Origin: Hydractinia symbiolongicarpus
Taxonomy: Eukaryota > Cnidaria > Hydrozoa > Anthoathecata > Hydractiniidae
Direction: 5' to 3'
Assembly (NCBI RefSeq): GCF_029227915.1
Contig: NC_079883.1
Coordinates: forward strand, 7,626,001 to 7,690,000
Length of the DNA: 64,000 nt
Shown: positions 24,617 through 40,689 of the stretch, one piece after another
How positions within the stretch are numbered: position 1 is the stretch's first letter
Layout: each line of letters starts with the position of its first letter
Translations under genes and position numbers: made by a program
The notes under the pieces: generated by a model
Told to the model about the DNA's origin: nothing
The model's database searches: none
The model's input: only the letters and a program-made list of their open reading frames with translations

Positions 24617-24782
24617 ATACTTACCTGACGGGGAAGTAAAGACTGATCAATGAGGGTTTTCTTCCAGAGTGAGGCTCTTGCATTGCACTACGCTTGGGCT
24701 GACCTCTGCGATTACTGCAAACGTCAGTAACTCGACCGTACAATTTCTGGTAGTGGGGGCCTGCGTCCGCGCTCGCCCCCTC
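24617..24782 (+). ncRNA. U1: U1 snRNA
   Basis: Full-length copy; PSE at 24560-24568. Confidence 0.97.
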
Positions 24783-25109
24783 CTTAAGTCAAAATGAATG
24801 AGCTTAGAAAAGTTGCGCGGCCAAATGTCGGTGGTGACTTAAACGCTAAGGTAAAACCTCGCTTGGCTGTTACGAAACGTGATTGCGATATAAGTCCTCG
24901 GAAGGCGGCGGAATTTTATTTTATTTGCCATTCCGTCAGGGTTATTGGATGATCGGCAATAGATCGAGTTTGTATGCATTTGAAAGCTCTTTTTTCTCGT
25001 ACTATCACCTGAAAATGTCGTAGGAAAATGTCATAGGAAACACTTTCAACAACCGCCACGTTCCTTAATTGTTATAACAAGAAATATATCACAGCAAATG
25101 AAAATGAAA

Positions 25110-25228
25110 AGCCTACGACACCGGGAGTTCCCAGGCGGTCCCCCATCCAAGTACTATCCCGGCCCGACGATGCTTAACTTCCGTGATCAGACGAGAACGG
25201 GTGTGTTCATCGTGGTATGGCCGTAGAC
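25110..25228 (-). rRNA. 5S: 5S rRNA
   Basis: Full-length copy in the unit that carries the H2B deletion. Confidence 0.98.
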
Positions 25229-25425
25229 ATTAGTAGGTGCAAATACGTGCAATTTATTTTGACGTTGTGATCAAATTTTTTTATTTAATTTCTTTGAGTT
25301 ACTTAGGACAAGGCGTATGCATGGATTATCTATTAGACTTTAAGGTTATAGTTTTGTGAAAAAAACAATGTTTTTTTAAAGATGTGTGGCTATAAAAATA
25401 GCCGTTGTTTTCTGAGTGTAGCGGT

Positions 25426-25806
25426 TTACTTCTTCTGTCCTTTGTCGTTCTTCTTTGGGAGTAAGACAGCTTGAATGTTTGGCAAAACACCACCAGCTGC
25501 AATGGTTACACCGCTCAAAAGTTTGTTTAATTCTTCATCATTACGAACAGCCAATTGTAAATGTCTTGGAATAATCCTAGCTTTTTTGTTGTCTCTTGCT
25601 GCGTTACCAGCCAACTCCAATATCTCAGCAGATAAATATTCCAAGACGGCTGCTAAGTAAACTGGTGCTCCAGATCCAATTCGGTTAGCATAGTGCCCTC
25701 TACGAAGGAATCTATGCACTCTACCGACTGGAAATTGAAGTCCAGCTCTTGAGGATCTTGTCTTGGCTTTAGCCTTAGCTTTTCCACCTTTTCCACGTCC
25801 AGACAT
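25426..25806 (-). CDS. H2A: Histone H2A with deleted promoter
   Basis: The coding sequence and stem-loop (25388-25403) are intact, but only 82 bp of its upstream region remain (25807-25888). Both CCAAT boxes, the 20-bp palindrome and the divergent H2B are gone. A truncated H4 reads in the same direction just upstream, its stop 21 bp before this ATG, so expression could come only from a residual A/T-rich core promoter or as the second frame of an H4-initiated transcript. Confidence 0.95.
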   Translation of the reverse strand: MSGRGKGGKAKAKAKTRSSRAGLQFPVGRVHRFLRRGHYANRIGSGAPVYLAAVLEYLSAEILELAGNAARDNKKARIIPRHLQLAVRNDEELNKLLSGVTIAAGGVLPNIQAVLLPKKNDKGQKK

Positions 25807-25827
25807 AACTGCGATTTGATTTGTAAG

Positions 25828-26205
<378 letters not shown>

Positions 26206-26683
26206 TTAACAGAATTCAGACAGCTTTAAAAAGAGGCCATAAAATTACCTACTGCTCGTGGAAACACCCTAATTAACCAATAGAGTTGCGTCATTACAAA
26301 ATGTTCCGAACATTTTGTACATTTTTTTAAGTAAAACTGTAGTTTTTTTAAAAATTCGTGGTCTTAATGTTTCAGTAAGGCAATAAATTTGGCATCGTTG
26401 GAATTCGCCAAACCTTCTGCTACTTACTAAAAAAAAAAAAAGTCAAAAGCTTTTGTGTATCAGAAGATACAGCCGTTTTCCCGTAGCCAAAAAACACAGA
26501 TTTTATAAAAATGTTAAAGTAATGAGCGTAATGTCATTATGCAGCCAATCAGAAATTACTTTCTTAGCACCAATCAAATGGTTTGTTTTGAACCTTAGCT
26601 GTCAATCAATATGAGAAATAAAACTTTGGCGCGATAGTGCATTTTAGACCGTCTTGTGTATCCGTACTACATCGACTTCTTAA

Positions 26684-27097
<414 letters not shown>

Positions 27098-27458
27098 GCA
27101 TCTTACCAAACAAAAAACGGCTATTTTTATAGCCACACATCCATAAAAAATATTACGGCTAGCTTTTTATATCAAACTTTGTCCTGCTTTCTGTTTAAAT
27201 TTTATGCTACATAAAAATTTTATGCTACATAAAGTTTGACAATGTTAAAAATATGAAGGGCAAGAAAAGTAAAAGCAAGAAAATAAGAAATTTAAAAACG
27301 AAAATACTTAAACTTAGGGAATCTAATCTTAAATTTACTCTTTTTTAACTGTTTAAGTGACTTAAACAAGTTTAACTTTGTACCAAGATAATGTTTTTTT
27401 GTAAATGTGTGGCTATAAAAATAGCCGTTTGTTAATGTAATAGCCAGATACACACAAA

Positions 27459-28010
27459 TTATTTTTTTGCGGTCTTCTTTGCTGCCTTTTTGGGAGTCTT
27501 TTTGACCTTCTTTGCTGCAGGTTTTTTAGCAACAGGCTTCTTTGTGGGTTTCTTAGCTGCTGGTTTCTTAGCCGAGGCTTTCTTTGTGGCAGGCTTCTTT
27601 GCTGCTTTCTTTGGCGTGCTCTTCTTTGCTGGCTTCTTTTTTGGTGTACTTTTCTTTGCAGTAGGCTTCTTTGCCGTTGGCTTTTTTGCTGCGGCCTTTT
27701 TCTTAGGTTTTTCTTTTTTTACCTGACCTAGCTTGAATGATCCAGAAGCACCAGTGCCTTTAGTTTGAATCAAATCGCCTGATGTTACTCCTCGTTTAAG
27801 AGCCATTTTCAGATGATGATCTGAGTTTTCAGCAACTTTGTAATTTGCATGAATATATTTTGTAATAGCTTGGCGAGATGAACCACCGCGTTCCTTTAGG
27901 GTAGCGATAGCAGCCTTGATCATGTCCACATATTTAGGGTGATCAGCTGTCTTCTTTGCAGCAGGTTTCTTCTTGGGTGCGATTTTCTTTGGAGAAGCTG
28001 CTTCACTCAT
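27459..28010 (-). CDS. H1: Linker histone H1
   Basis: Intact copy; stem-loop at 27411-27426. Confidence 0.96.
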   Translation of the reverse strand: MSEAASPKKIAPKKKPAAKKTADHPKYVDMIKAAIATLKERGGSSRQAITKYIHANYKVAENSDHHLKMALKRGVTSGDLIQTKGTGASGSFKLGQVKKEKPKKKAAAKKPTAKKPTAKKSTPKKKPAKKSTPKKAAKKPATKKASAKKPAAKKPTKKPVAKKPAAKKVKKTPKKAAKKTAKK

Positions 28011-28589
28011 TTTTAATGTTTTCTTACAACAATCCAACGATAAACGATGCTTGTTATCACAGTAGAAGTATACTAAACATTACCGTGTAAATGAGATATA
28101 ATTTAAGACGGTGCGAAGTATGCGGACGTAAAAGTACCACTCCCGGGAATTGATTTGGCGCGAAAACAGAAATGTGTGTTTCTGTACATCGTATAATGTC
28201 CGTTTTGGGTGCCGCGACTATGCGAAAGCATGTTAATTTTTATTTGTAGTACGACGCAATAGTCTGCAAGAGAAGCTGCTGGAGTTTGAGGTCTTCAGCA
28301 TTACATCTAGTCTGTTAATTTGGGCTTCTTCCGCGCTCGTGTTAGGATTTTCATAAAGCGTTCTTTGGTTTGCGTTGCGTATGTCGGCCTACATCATCGA
28401 CACGGCCTGTTTCCGGCTATTAGGAGCAATTCATATATTGGGCACTGCGTTTCGACTTTTTTATTAGACCACAGTAAAAAAATTCACTCACAGAAGTCCC
28501 TTTCTTTCATGGCTACAAACACGAAGAATTCTGTCGTAAGTAAAACGAATGCGCAAGCCAAAATGACGATGGGGCGAAGTCATAAGCAT

Positions 28590-28662
28590 GGCCCTGTGGC
28601 CCAATGGATAAGGCATCTGACTACGAATCAGGGGATTCCAGGTTCGACTCCTGGCAGGGTCG
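28590..28662 (+). tRNA. trnR-ACG: tRNA-Arg(ACG)
   Basis: Left-array type with G1. Confidence 0.95.
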
Positions 28663-28984
28663 CACTGTCGCATTTCGGCTGCATGGTCTACTGTGTAACG
28701 CGCGCGCACGTTCTGGCGTAATGCGTTGATAAACGGAATGTACGCAGACATATTGGAAAGTAATATCACGCACTTAGTATCGTCGCCTTTGTTAGCATTC
28801 ATGTAAGTTACCATCCACTCGCTACAGTCGCTCTCCATCCTACGGCTAAATCAACAGCCGTGATTTTTACTATGTCGCCGTCCATCCGTACGCGGTGACA
28901 GTTGTAAGCTTTACAGTAACGTGACATGCTCCACAAGCAGTTACGGTGTGTGGACGATGCCTATCATGGCAACGCTTGTTCTTT

Positions 28985-29171
28985 ATCGCTTCTCGGCCTA
29001 ATGGCTAAGATCAAGTGTAGTATCTGTTCTTATCAGTTTAATATCTGGTAGGCCATTCTCTGAATGGTCAGTATATTAATCTGATTTTTGGCCTTGGGTC
29101 ATGGAGGTGGATTCATTCACGCCGTGACCACGGGTTGCCTTGGTGTTGCACTATTACCGATGGCGGCCCAC
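28985..29171 (+). ncRNA. U2: U2 snRNA
   Basis: Full-length copy; PSE at 28931-28939. Confidence 0.97.
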
Positions 29172-29361
29172 ATAAGCAATAAAAGAATAATAGCAGTCCT
29201 CTTTCCGACGGCACTCTGCATAGTCTACGGCGGGAACAAAACGCGTACACTGGGGGAGAATACAGCCTATGCCCCGCGACACGGCAGTTTATAACACACT
29301 CAAGCCACAAGCATTAACAAACTTTGAAGGGTACCCTCATGCTACGGTGCAGTTCCAACTC

Positions 29362-29527
29362 ATACTTACCTGACGGGGAAGTAAAGACTGATCAATGAGG
29401 GTTTTCTTCCAGAGTGAGGCTCTTGCATTGCACTACGCTTGGGCTGACCTCTGCGATTACTGCAAACGTCAGTAACTCGACCGTACAATTTCTGGTAGTG
29501 GGGGCCTGCGTCCGCGCTCGCCCCCTC
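29362..29527 (+). ncRNA. U1: U1 snRNA
   Basis: Full-length copy; PSE at 29305-29313. Confidence 0.97.
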
Positions 29528-29854
29528 CTTAAGTCAAAATGAATGAGCTTAGAAAAGTTGCGCGGCCAAATGTCGGTGGTGACTTAAACGCTAAGGTAAA
29601 ACCTCGCTTGGCTGTTACGAAACGTGATTGCGATATAAGTCCTCGGAAGGCGGCGGAATTTTATTTTATTTGCCATTCCGTCAGGGTTATTGGATGATCG
29701 GCAATAGATCGAGTTTGTATGCATTTGAAAGCTCTTTTTTCTCGTACTATCACCTGAAAATGTCGTAGGAAAATGTCATAGGAAACACTTTCAACAACCG
29801 CCACGTTCCTTAATTGTTATAACAAGAAATATATCACAGCAAATGAAAATGAAA

Positions 29855-29973
29855 AGCCTACGACACCGGGAGTTCCCAGGCGGTCCCCCATCCAAGTACT
29901 ATCCCGGCCCGACGATGCTTAACTTCCGTGATCAGACGAGAACGGGTGTGTTCATCGTGGTATGGCCGTAGAC
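29855..29973 (-). rRNA. 5S: 5S rRNA
   Basis: Full-length copy. Confidence 0.98.
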
Positions 29974-30170
29974 ATTAGTAGGTGCAAATACGTGCAATTT
30001 ATTTTGACGTTGTGATCAAATTTTTTTATTTAATTTCTTTGAGTTACTTAGGACAAGGCGTATGCATGGATTATCTATTAGACTTTAAGGTTATAGTTTT
30101 GTGAAAAAAACAATGTTTTTTTAAAGATGTGTGGCTATAAAAATAGCCGTTGTTTTCTGAGTGTAGCGGT

Positions 30171-30551
30171 TTACTTCTTCTGTCCTTTGTCGTTCTTCTT
30201 TGGGAGTAAGACAGCTTGAATGTTTGGCAAAACACCACCAGCTGCAATGGTTACACCGCTCAAAAGTTTGTTTAATTCTTCATCATTACGAACAGCCAAT
30301 TGTAAATGTCTTGGAATAATCCTAGCTTTTTTGTTGTCTCTTGCTGCGTTACCAGCCAACTCCAATATCTCAGCAGATAAATATTCCAAGACGGCTGCTA
30401 AGTAAACTGGTGCTCCAGATCCAATTCGGTTAGCATAGTGCCCTCTACGAAGGAATCTATGCACTCTACCGACTGGAAATTGAAGTCCAGCTCTTGAGGA
30501 TCTTGTCTTGGCTTTAGCCTTAGCTTTTCCACCTTTTCCACGTCCAGACAT
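30171..30551 (-). CDS. H2A: Histone H2A
   Basis: Intact copy; stem-loop at 30133-30148. Confidence 0.97.
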   Translation of the reverse strand: MSGRGKGGKAKAKAKTRSSRAGLQFPVGRVHRFLRRGHYANRIGSGAPVYLAAVLEYLSAEILELAGNAARDNKKARIIPRHLQLAVRNDEELNKLLSGVTIAAGGVLPNIQAVLLPKKNDKGQKK

Positions 30552-30835
30552 AACTGCGATTTGATTTGTAAGTTAATACAAAAACGTACGAATATTTAAC
30601 GTAAGTGTTAACGAAATAAACTTTACTCGTTTTTTCATCATAAAAATAGGATCGAAATCATGTTTTTTTAACCAATCATAATTAAGTATTAAACAAAAGA
30701 TTTTTTTTTTAACCAATTAAATTGCGTATCGGCGTTTTCGGATCGAATTCGATCCGATTTTTTTACTTATAAACAAAAAGTTTTGACTTGCAGTTTAATG
30801 CTTATTTACAAGTTAAGTAGCAAAAATTTTTAACC

Positions 30836-31240
30836 ATGTCTGACGCAGCAGCTAAAGGAGGAAAACAGGCACCTAAAGTAGCCAAGAAAGGTGAAAAAAG
30901 AGCCGGCAAAAAAGGAGGAAAGATTGGTGGAACTGGTGAAAAGAAACGCAAGAGAAAGAGAAAGGAAAGTTATGCTATTTACATCTACAATGTTTTGAAA
31001 CAAGTTCACCCAGATGTCGGAGTTTCAAGCAAAGCTATGAGCATCATGAACTCATTTGTCAACGACATCTTTGAGCGCATTGCTTCCGAAGCTTCGCGTT
31101 TGGCTCTTCAAAACAAAAAGTCGACCATCTCTTCTCGTGAAATTCAAACCGCAGTACGTCTTCTCTTGCCTGGAGAACTTGCAAAACACGCAGTCAGTGA
31201 AGGAACAAAAGCCGTCACAAAATACACAAGCAGCAAGTAA
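30836..31240 (+). CDS. H2B: Histone H2B
   Basis: Intact copy; variant stem-loop at 31264-31279. Confidence 0.97.
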   Translation: MSDAAAKGGKQAPKVAKKGEKRAGKKGGKIGGTGEKKRKRKRKESYAIYIYNVLKQVHPDVGVSSKAMSIMNSFVNDIFERIASEASRLALQNKKSTISSREIQTAVRLLLPGELAKHAVSEGTKAVTKYTSSK

Positions 31241-31700
31241 ACCAACGTCTACCAAACACAAACGGTCTTTTTTAAGACCACACATCTTTAAAAAAACATT
31301 TACTTGGCGTCACTACAAGTTAACCGAAGTTAATAAAACTTCTAAATAATGTGCTTAAGAACACTAGCCTACATTTAAAATACTTCCCCATGTGTGTGTG
31401 GATTAGCTTCACTTTTCATACGTATTATTAGCTGTACTTGCAGAAAAGACAAGTACATTGATCCATGTTATTGCTTACATTTAACTTAACCCAGCTTTTC
31501 ACGGAAACACTCCCAGGCAAATTAACCCTACAAAGTATTTCTAAATTTTTTTTGTGTCATATATGACATAGTATCGTATAGCAATAAATGTAACTGTGAC
31601 AAGACTTTACACATTGTGTAATTTGGAAGCGTGCACAAAGTAATGTTTTAAAAGATTTGTGGCTATAAAAATAGCCGTTTTTGTTGAGCAATGACAACGC

Positions 31701-32057
<357 letters not shown>

Positions 32058-32535
32058 TTAACAGAATTCAGACAGCTTTAAAAAGAGGCCATAAAATTAC
32101 CTACTGCTCGTGGAAACACCCTAATTAACCAATAGAGTTGCGTCATTACAAAATGTTCCGAACATTTTGTACATTTTTTTAAGTAAAACTGTAGTTTTTT
32201 TAAAAATTCGTGGTCTTAATGTTTCAGTAAGGCAATAAATTTGGCATCGTTGGAATTCGCCAAACCTTCTGCTACTTACTAAAAAAAAAAAAAGTCAAAA
32301 GCTTTTGTGTATCAGAAGATACAGCCGTTTTCCCGTAGCCAAAAAACACAGATTTTATAAAAATGTTAAAGTAATGAGCGTAATGTCATTATGCAGCCAA
32401 TCAGAAATTACTTTCTTAGCACCAATCAAATGGTTTGTTTTGAACCTTAGCTGTCAATCAATATGAGAAATAAAACTTTGGCGCGATAGTGCATTTTAGA
32501 CCGTCTTGTGTATCCGTACTACATCGACTTCTTAA

Positions 32536-32949
<414 letters not shown>

Positions 32950-33310
32950 GCATCTTACCAAACAAAAAACGGCTATTTTTATAGCCACACATCCATAAAA
33001 AATATTACGGCTAGCTTTTTATATCAAACTTTGTCCTGCTTTCTGTTTAAATTTTATGCTACATAAAAATTTTATGCTACATAAAGTTTGACAATGTTAA
33101 AAATATGAAGGGCAAGAAAAGTAAAAGCAAGAAAATAAGAAATTTAAAAACGAAAATACTTAAACTTAGGGAATCTAATCTTAAATTTACTCTTTTTTAA
33201 CTGTTTAAGTGACTTAAACAAGTTTAACTTTGTACCAAGATAATGTTTTTTTGTAAATGTGTGGCTATAAAAATAGCCGTTTGTTAATGTAATAGCCAGA
33301 TACACACAAA

Positions 33311-33862
33311 TTATTTTTTTGCGGTCTTCTTTGCTGCCTTTTTGGGAGTCTTTTTGACCTTCTTTGCTGCAGGTTTTTTAGCAACAGGCTTCTTTGTGGG
33401 TTTCTTAGCTGCTGGTTTCTTAGCCGAGGCTTTCTTTGTGGCAGGCTTCTTTGCTGCTTTCTTTGGCGTGCTCTTCTTTGCTGGCTTCTTTTTTGGTGTA
33501 CTTTTCTTTGCAGTAGGCTTCTTTGCCGTTGGCTTTTTTGCTGCGGCCTTTTTCTTAGGTTTTTCTTTTTTTACCTGACCTAGCTTGAATGATCCAGAAG
33601 CACCAGTGCCTTTAGTTTGAATCAAATCGCCTGATGTTACTCCTCGTTTAAGAGCCATTTTCAGATGATGATCTGAGTTTTCAGCAACTTTGTAATTTGC
33701 ATGAATATATTTTGTAATAGCTTGGCGAGATGAACCACCGCGTTCCTTTAGGGTAGCGATAGCAGCCTTGATCATGTCCACATATTTAGGGTGATCAGCT
33801 GTCTTCTTTGCAGCAGGTTTCTTCTTGGGTGCGATTTTCTTTGGAGAAGCTGCTTCACTCAT
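33311..33862 (-). CDS. H1: Linker histone H1
   Basis: Intact copy; stem-loop at 33263-33278. Confidence 0.96.
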   Translation of the reverse strand: MSEAASPKKIAPKKKPAAKKTADHPKYVDMIKAAIATLKERGGSSRQAITKYIHANYKVAENSDHHLKMALKRGVTSGDLIQTKGTGASGSFKLGQVKKEKPKKKAAAKKPTAKKPTAKKSTPKKKPAKKSTPKKAAKKPATKKASAKKPAAKKPTKKPVAKKPAAKKVKKTPKKAAKKTAKK

Positions 33863-34441
33863 TTTTAATGTTTTCTTACAACAATCCAACGATAAACGAT
33901 GCTTGTTATCACAGTAGAAGTATACTAAACATTACCGTGTAAATGAGATATAATTTAAGACGGTGCGAAGTATGCGGACGTAAAAGTACCACTCCCGGGA
34001 ATTGATTTGGCGCGAAAACAGAAATGTGTGTTTCTGTACATCGTATAATGTCCGTTTTGGGTGCCGCGACTATGCGAAAGCATGTTAATTTTTATTTGTA
34101 GTACGACGCAATAGTCTGCAAGAGAAGCTGCTGGAGTTTGAGGTCTTCAGCATTACATCTAGTCTGTTAATTTGGGCTTCTTCCGCGCTCGTGTTAGGAT
34201 TTTCATAAAGCGTTCTTTGGTTTGCGTTGCGTATGTCGGCCTACATCATCGACACGGCCTGTTTCCGGCTATTAGGAGCAATTCATATATTGGGCACTGC
34301 GTTTCGACTTTTTTATTAGACCACAGTAAAAAAATTCACTCACAGAAGTCCCTTTCTTTCATGGCTACAAACACGAAGAATTCTGTCGTAAGTAAAACGA
34401 ATGCGCAAGCCAAAATGACGATGGGGCGAAGTCATAAGCAT

Positions 34442-34514
34442 GGCCCTGTGGCCCAATGGATAAGGCATCTGACTACGAATCAGGGGATTCCAGGTTCGAC
34501 TCCTGGCAGGGTCG
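34442..34514 (+). tRNA. trnR-ACG: tRNA-Arg(ACG)
   Basis: Left-array type with G1. Confidence 0.95.
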
Positions 34515-34836
34515 CACTGTCGCATTTCGGCTGCATGGTCTACTGTGTAACGCGCGCGCACGTTCTGGCGTAATGCGTTGATAAACGGAATGTACGCAGA
34601 CATATTGGAAAGTAATATCACGCACTTAGTATCGTCGCCTTTGTTAGCATTCATGTAAGTTACCATCCACTCGCTACAGTCGCTCTCCATCCTACGGCTA
34701 AATCAACAGCCGTGATTTTTACTATGTCGCCGTCCATCCGTACGCGGTGACAGTTGTAAGCTTTACAGTAACGTGACATGCTCCACAAGCAGTTACGGTG
34801 TGTGGACGATGCCTATCATGGCAACGCTTGTTCTTT

Positions 34837-35023
34837 ATCGCTTCTCGGCCTAATGGCTAAGATCAAGTGTAGTATCTGTTCTTATCAGTTTAATATCTGG
34901 TAGGCCATTCTCTGAATGGTCAGTATATTAATCTGATTTTTGGCCTTGGGTCATGGAGGTGGATTCATTCACGCCGTGACCACGGGTTGCCTTGGTGTTG
35001 CACTATTACCGATGGCGGCCCAC
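34837..35023 (+). ncRNA. U2: U2 snRNA
   Basis: Full-length copy; PSE at 34783-34791. Confidence 0.97.
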
Positions 35024-35213
35024 ATAAGCAATAAAAGAATAATAGCAGTCCTCTTTCCGACGGCACTCTGCATAGTCTACGGCGGGAACAAAACGCGTAC
35101 ACTGGGGGAGAATACAGCCTATGCCCCGCGACACGGCAGTTTATAACACACTCAAGCCACAAGCATTAACAAACTTTGAAGGGTACCCTCATGCTACGGT
35201 GCAGTTCCAACTC

Positions 35214-35379
35214 ATACTTACCTGACGGGGAAGTAAAGACTGATCAATGAGGGTTTTCTTCCAGAGTGAGGCTCTTGCATTGCACTACGCTTGGGCTGAC
35301 CTCTGCGATTACTGCAAACGTCAGTAACTCGACCGTACAATTTCTGGTAGTGGGGGCCTGCGTCCGCGCTCGCCCCCTC
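35214..35379 (+). ncRNA. U1: U1 snRNA
   Basis: Full-length copy; PSE at 35157-35165. Confidence 0.97.
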
Positions 35380-35706
35380 CTTAAGTCAAAATGAATGAGC
35401 TTAGAAAAGTTGCGCGGCCAAATGTCGGTGGTGACTTAAACGCTAAGGTAAAACCTCGCTTGGCTGTTACGAAACGTGATTGCGATATAAGTCCTCGGAA
35501 GGCGGCGGAATTTTATTTTATTTGCCATTCCGTCAGGGTTATTGGATGATCGGCAATAGATCGAGTTTGTATGCATTTGAAAGCTCTTTTTTCTCGTACT
35601 ATCACCTGAAAATGTCGTAGGAAAATGTCATAGGAAACACTTTCAACAACCGCCACGTTCCTTAATTGTTATAACAAGAAATATATCACAGCAAATGAAA
35701 ATGAAA

Positions 35707-35825
35707 AGCCTACGACACCGGGAGTTCCCAGGCGGTCCCCCATCCAAGTACTATCCCGGCCCGACGATGCTTAACTTCCGTGATCAGACGAGAACGGGTG
35801 TGTTCATCGTGGTATGGCCGTAGAC
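35707..35825 (-). rRNA. 5S: 5S rRNA
   Basis: Full-length copy. Confidence 0.98.
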
Positions 35826-36022
35826 ATTAGTAGGTGCAAATACGTGCAATTTATTTTGACGTTGTGATCAAATTTTTTTATTTAATTTCTTTGAGTTACT
35901 TAGGACAAGGCGTATGCATGGATTATCTATTAGACTTTAAGGTTATAGTTTTGTGAAAAAAACAATGTTTTTTTAAAGATGTGTGGCTATAAAAATAGCC
36001 GTTGTTTTCTGAGTGTAGCGGT

Positions 36023-36403
36023 TTACTTCTTCTGTCCTTTGTCGTTCTTCTTTGGGAGTAAGACAGCTTGAATGTTTGGCAAAACACCACCAGCTGCAAT
36101 GGTTACACCGCTCAAAAGTTTGTTTAATTCTTCATCATTACGAACAGCCAATTGTAAATGTCTTGGAATAATCCTAGCTTTTTTGTTGTCTCTTGCTGCG
36201 TTACCAGCCAACTCCAATATCTCAGCAGATAAATATTCCAAGACGGCTGCTAAGTAAACTGGTGCTCCAGATCCAATTCGGTTAGCATAGTGCCCTCTAC
36301 GAAGGAATCTATGCACTCTACCGACTGGAAATTGAAGTCCAGCTCTTGAGGATCTTGTCTTGGCTTTAGCCTTAGCTTTTCCACCTTTTCCACGTCCAGA
36401 CAT
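36023..36403 (-). CDS. H2A: Histone H2A
   Basis: Intact copy; stem-loop at 35985-36000. Confidence 0.97.
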   Translation of the reverse strand: MSGRGKGGKAKAKAKTRSSRAGLQFPVGRVHRFLRRGHYANRIGSGAPVYLAAVLEYLSAEILELAGNAARDNKKARIIPRHLQLAVRNDEELNKLLSGVTIAAGGVLPNIQAVLLPKKNDKGQKK

Positions 36404-36687
36404 AACTGCGATTTGATTTGTAAGTTAATACAAAAACGTACGAATATTTAACGTAAGTGTTAACGAAATAAACTTTACTCGTTTTTTCATCATAAAAATA
36501 GGATCGAAATCATGTTTTTTTAACCAATCATAATTAAGTATTAAACAAAAGATTTTTTTTTTAACCAATTAAATTGCGTATCGGCGTTTTCGGATCGAAT
36601 TCGATCCGATTTTTTTACTTATAAACAAAAAGTTTTGACTTGCAGTTTAATGCTTATTTACAAGTTAAGTAGCAAAAATTTTTAACC

Positions 36688-37092
36688 ATGTCTGACGCAG
36701 CAGCTAAAGGAGGAAAACAGGCACCTAAAGTAGCCAAGAAAGGTGAAAAAAGAGCCGGCAAAAAAGGAGGAAAGATTGGTGGAACTGGTGAAAAGAAACG
36801 CAAGAGAAAGAGAAAGGAAAGTTATGCTATTTACATCTACAATGTTTTGAAACAAGTTCACCCAGATGTCGGAGTTTCAAGCAAAGCTATGAGCATCATG
36901 AACTCATTTGTCAACGACATCTTTGAGCGCATTGCTTCCGAAGCTTCGCGTTTGGCTCTTCAAAACAAAAAGTCGACCATCTCTTCTCGTGAAATTCAAA
37001 CCGCAGTACGTCTTCTCTTGCCTGGAGAACTTGCAAAACACGCAGTCAGTGAAGGAACAAAAGCCGTCACAAAATACACAAGCAGCAAGTAA
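36688..37092 (+). CDS. H2B: Histone H2B
   Basis: Intact copy; variant stem-loop at 37116-37131. Confidence 0.97.
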   Translation: MSDAAAKGGKQAPKVAKKGEKRAGKKGGKIGGTGEKKRKRKRKESYAIYIYNVLKQVHPDVGVSSKAMSIMNSFVNDIFERIASEASRLALQNKKSTISSREIQTAVRLLLPGELAKHAVSEGTKAVTKYTSSK

Positions 37093-37552
37093 ACCAACGT
37101 CTACCAAACACAAACGGTCTTTTTTAAGACCACACATCTTTAAAAAAACATTTACTTGGCGTCACTACAAGTTAACCGAAGTTAATAAAACTTCTAAATA
37201 ATGTGCTTAAGAACACTAGCCTACATTTAAAATACTTCCCCATGTGTGTGTGGATTAGCTTCACTTTTCATACGTATTATTAGCTGTACTTGCAGAAAAG
37301 ACAAGTACATTGATCCATGTTATTGCTTACATTTAACTTAACCCAGCTTTTCACGGAAACACTCCCAGGCAAATTAACCCTACAAAGTATTTCTAAATTT
37401 TTTTTGTGTCATATATGACATAGTATCGTATAGCAATAAATGTAACTGTGACAAGACTTTACACATTGTGTAATTTGGAAGCGTGCACAAAGTAATGTTT
37501 TAAAAGATTTGTGGCTATAAAAATAGCCGTTTTTGTTGAGCAATGACAACGC

Positions 37553-37909
<357 letters not shown>

Positions 37910-38387
37910 TTAACAGAATTCAGACAGCTTTAAAAAGAGGCCATAAAATTACCTACTGCTCGTGGAAACACCCTAATTAACCAATAGAGTTGCGTCATTA
38001 CAAAATGTTCCGAACATTTTGTACATTTTTTTAAGTAAAACTGTAGTTTTTTTAAAAATTCGTGGTCTTAATGTTTCAGTAAGGCAATAAATTTGGCATC
38101 GTTGGAATTCGCCAAACCTTCTGCTACTTACTAAAAAAAAAAAAAGTCAAAAGCTTTTGTGTATCAGAAGATACAGCCGTTTTCCCGTAGCCAAAAAACA
38201 CAGATTTTATAAAAATGTTAAAGTAATGAGCGTAATGTCATTATGCAGCCAATCAGAAATTACTTTCTTAGCACCAATCAAATGGTTTGTTTTGAACCTT
38301 AGCTGTCAATCAATATGAGAAATAAAACTTTGGCGCGATAGTGCATTTTAGACCGTCTTGTGTATCCGTACTACATCGACTTCTTAA

Positions 38388-38801
<414 letters not shown>

Positions 38802-39163
38802 GCATCTTACCAAACAAAAAACGGCTATTTTTATAGCCACACATCCATAAAAAATATTACGGCTAGCTTTTTATATCAAACTTTGTCCTGCTTTCTGTTT
38901 AAATTTTATGCTACATAAAAATTTTATGCTACATAAAGTTTGACAATGTTAAAAAATATGAAGGGCAAGAAAAGTAAAAGCAAGAAAATAAGAAATTTAA
39001 AAACGAAAATACTTAAACTTAGGGAATCTAATCTTAAATTTACTCTTTTTTAACTGTTTAAGTGACTTAAACAAGTTTAACTTTGTACCAAGATAATGTT
39101 TTTTTGTAAATGTGTGGCTATAAAAATAGCCGTTTGTTAATGTAATAGCCAGATACACACAAA

Positions 39164-39716
39164 TTATTTTTTTGCGGTCTTCTTTGCTGCCTTTTTGGGA
39201 GTCTTTTTGACCTTCTTTGCTGCAGGTTTTTTAGCAACAGGCTTCTTTGTGGGTTTCTTAGCTGCTGGTTTCTTAGCCGAGGCTTTCTTTGTGGCAGGCT
39301 TCTTTGCTGCTTTCTTTGGCGTGCTCTTCTTTGCTGGCTTCTTTTTTTGGTGTACTTTTCTTTGCAGTAGGCTTCTTTGCCGTTGGCTTTTTTGCTGCGG
39401 CCTTTTTCTTAGGTTTTTCTTTTTTTACCTGACCTAGCTTGAATGATCCAGAAGCACCAGTGCCTTTAGTTTGAATCAAATCGCCTGATGTTACTCCTCG
39501 TTTAAGAGCCATTTTCAGATGATGATCTGAGTTTTCAGCAACTTTGTAATTTGCATGAATATATTTTGTAATAGCTTGGCGAGATGAACCACCGCGTTCC
39601 TTTAGGGTAGCGATAGCAGCCTTGATCATGTCCACATATTTAGGGTGATCAGCTGTCTTCTTTGCAGCAGGTTTCTTCTTGGGTGCGATTTTCTTTGGAG
39701 AAGCTGCTTCACTCAT
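39164..39716 (-). pseudogene. H1: Histone H1, frameshifted in the C-tail
   Basis: One extra T in a T run (39342-39348: seven T instead of six) shifts the frame within the C-terminal tail. The globular domain is intact, but the tail becomes Glu/Ser-bearing (about ...[14 protein letters not shown]...) and stops early. The downstream sequence is otherwise normal, with stem-loop at 39116-39131. A homopolymer indel beside a contig end is probably a sequencing error, so the real gene may be intact. Confidence 0.85.
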
Positions 39717-40295
39717 TTTTAATGTTTTCTTACAACAATCCAACGATAAACGATGCTTGTTATCACAGTAGAAGTATACTAAACATTACCGTGTAAATGA
39801 GATATAATTTAAGACGGTGCGAAGTATGCGGACGTAAAAGTACCACTCCCGGGAATTGATTTGGCGCGAAAACAGAAATGTGTGTTTCTGTACATCGTAT
39901 AATGTCCGTTTTGGGTGCCGCGACTATGCGAAAGCATGTTAATTTTTATTTGTAGTACGACGCAATAGTCTGCAAGAGAAGCTGCTGGAGTTTGAGGTCT
40001 TCAGCATTACATCTAGTCTGTTAATTTGGGCTTCTTCCGCGCTCGTGTTAGGATTTTCATAAAGCGTTCTTTGGTTTGCGTTGCGTATGTCGGCCTACAT
40101 CATCGACACGGCCTGTTTCCGGCTATTAGGAGCAATTCATATATTGGGCACTGCGTTTCGACTTTTTTATTAGACCACAGTAAAAAAATTCACTCACAGA
40201 AGTCCCTTTCTTTCATGGCTACAAACACGAAGAATTCTGTCGTAAGTAAAACGAATGCGCAAGCCAAAATGACGATGGGGCGAAGTCATAAGCAT

Positions 40296-40368
40296 GGCCC
40301 TGTGGCCCAATGGATAAGGCATCTGACTACGAATCAGGGGATTCCAGGTTCGACTCCTGGCAGGGTCG
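40296..40368 (+). tRNA. trnR-ACG: tRNA-Arg(ACG)
   Basis: Intact, left-array type with G1, in spite of the indels around it. Confidence 0.95.
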
Positions 40369-40689
40369 CACTGTCGCATTTCGGCTGCATGGTCTACTGT
40401 GTAACGCGCGCGCACGTTCTGGCGTAATGCGTTGATAAACGGAATGTACGCAGACATATTGGAAAGTAATATCACGCACTTAGTATCGTCGCCTTTGTTA
40501 GCATTCATGTAAGTTACCATCCACTCGCTACAGTCGCTCTCCATCCTACGGCTAAATCAACAGCCGTGATTTTTACTATGTCGCCGTCCATCGTACGCGG
40601 TGACAGTTGTAAGCTTTACAGTAACGTGACATGCTCCACAAGCAGTTACGGTGTGTGGACGATGCCTATCATGGCAACGCTTGTTCTTT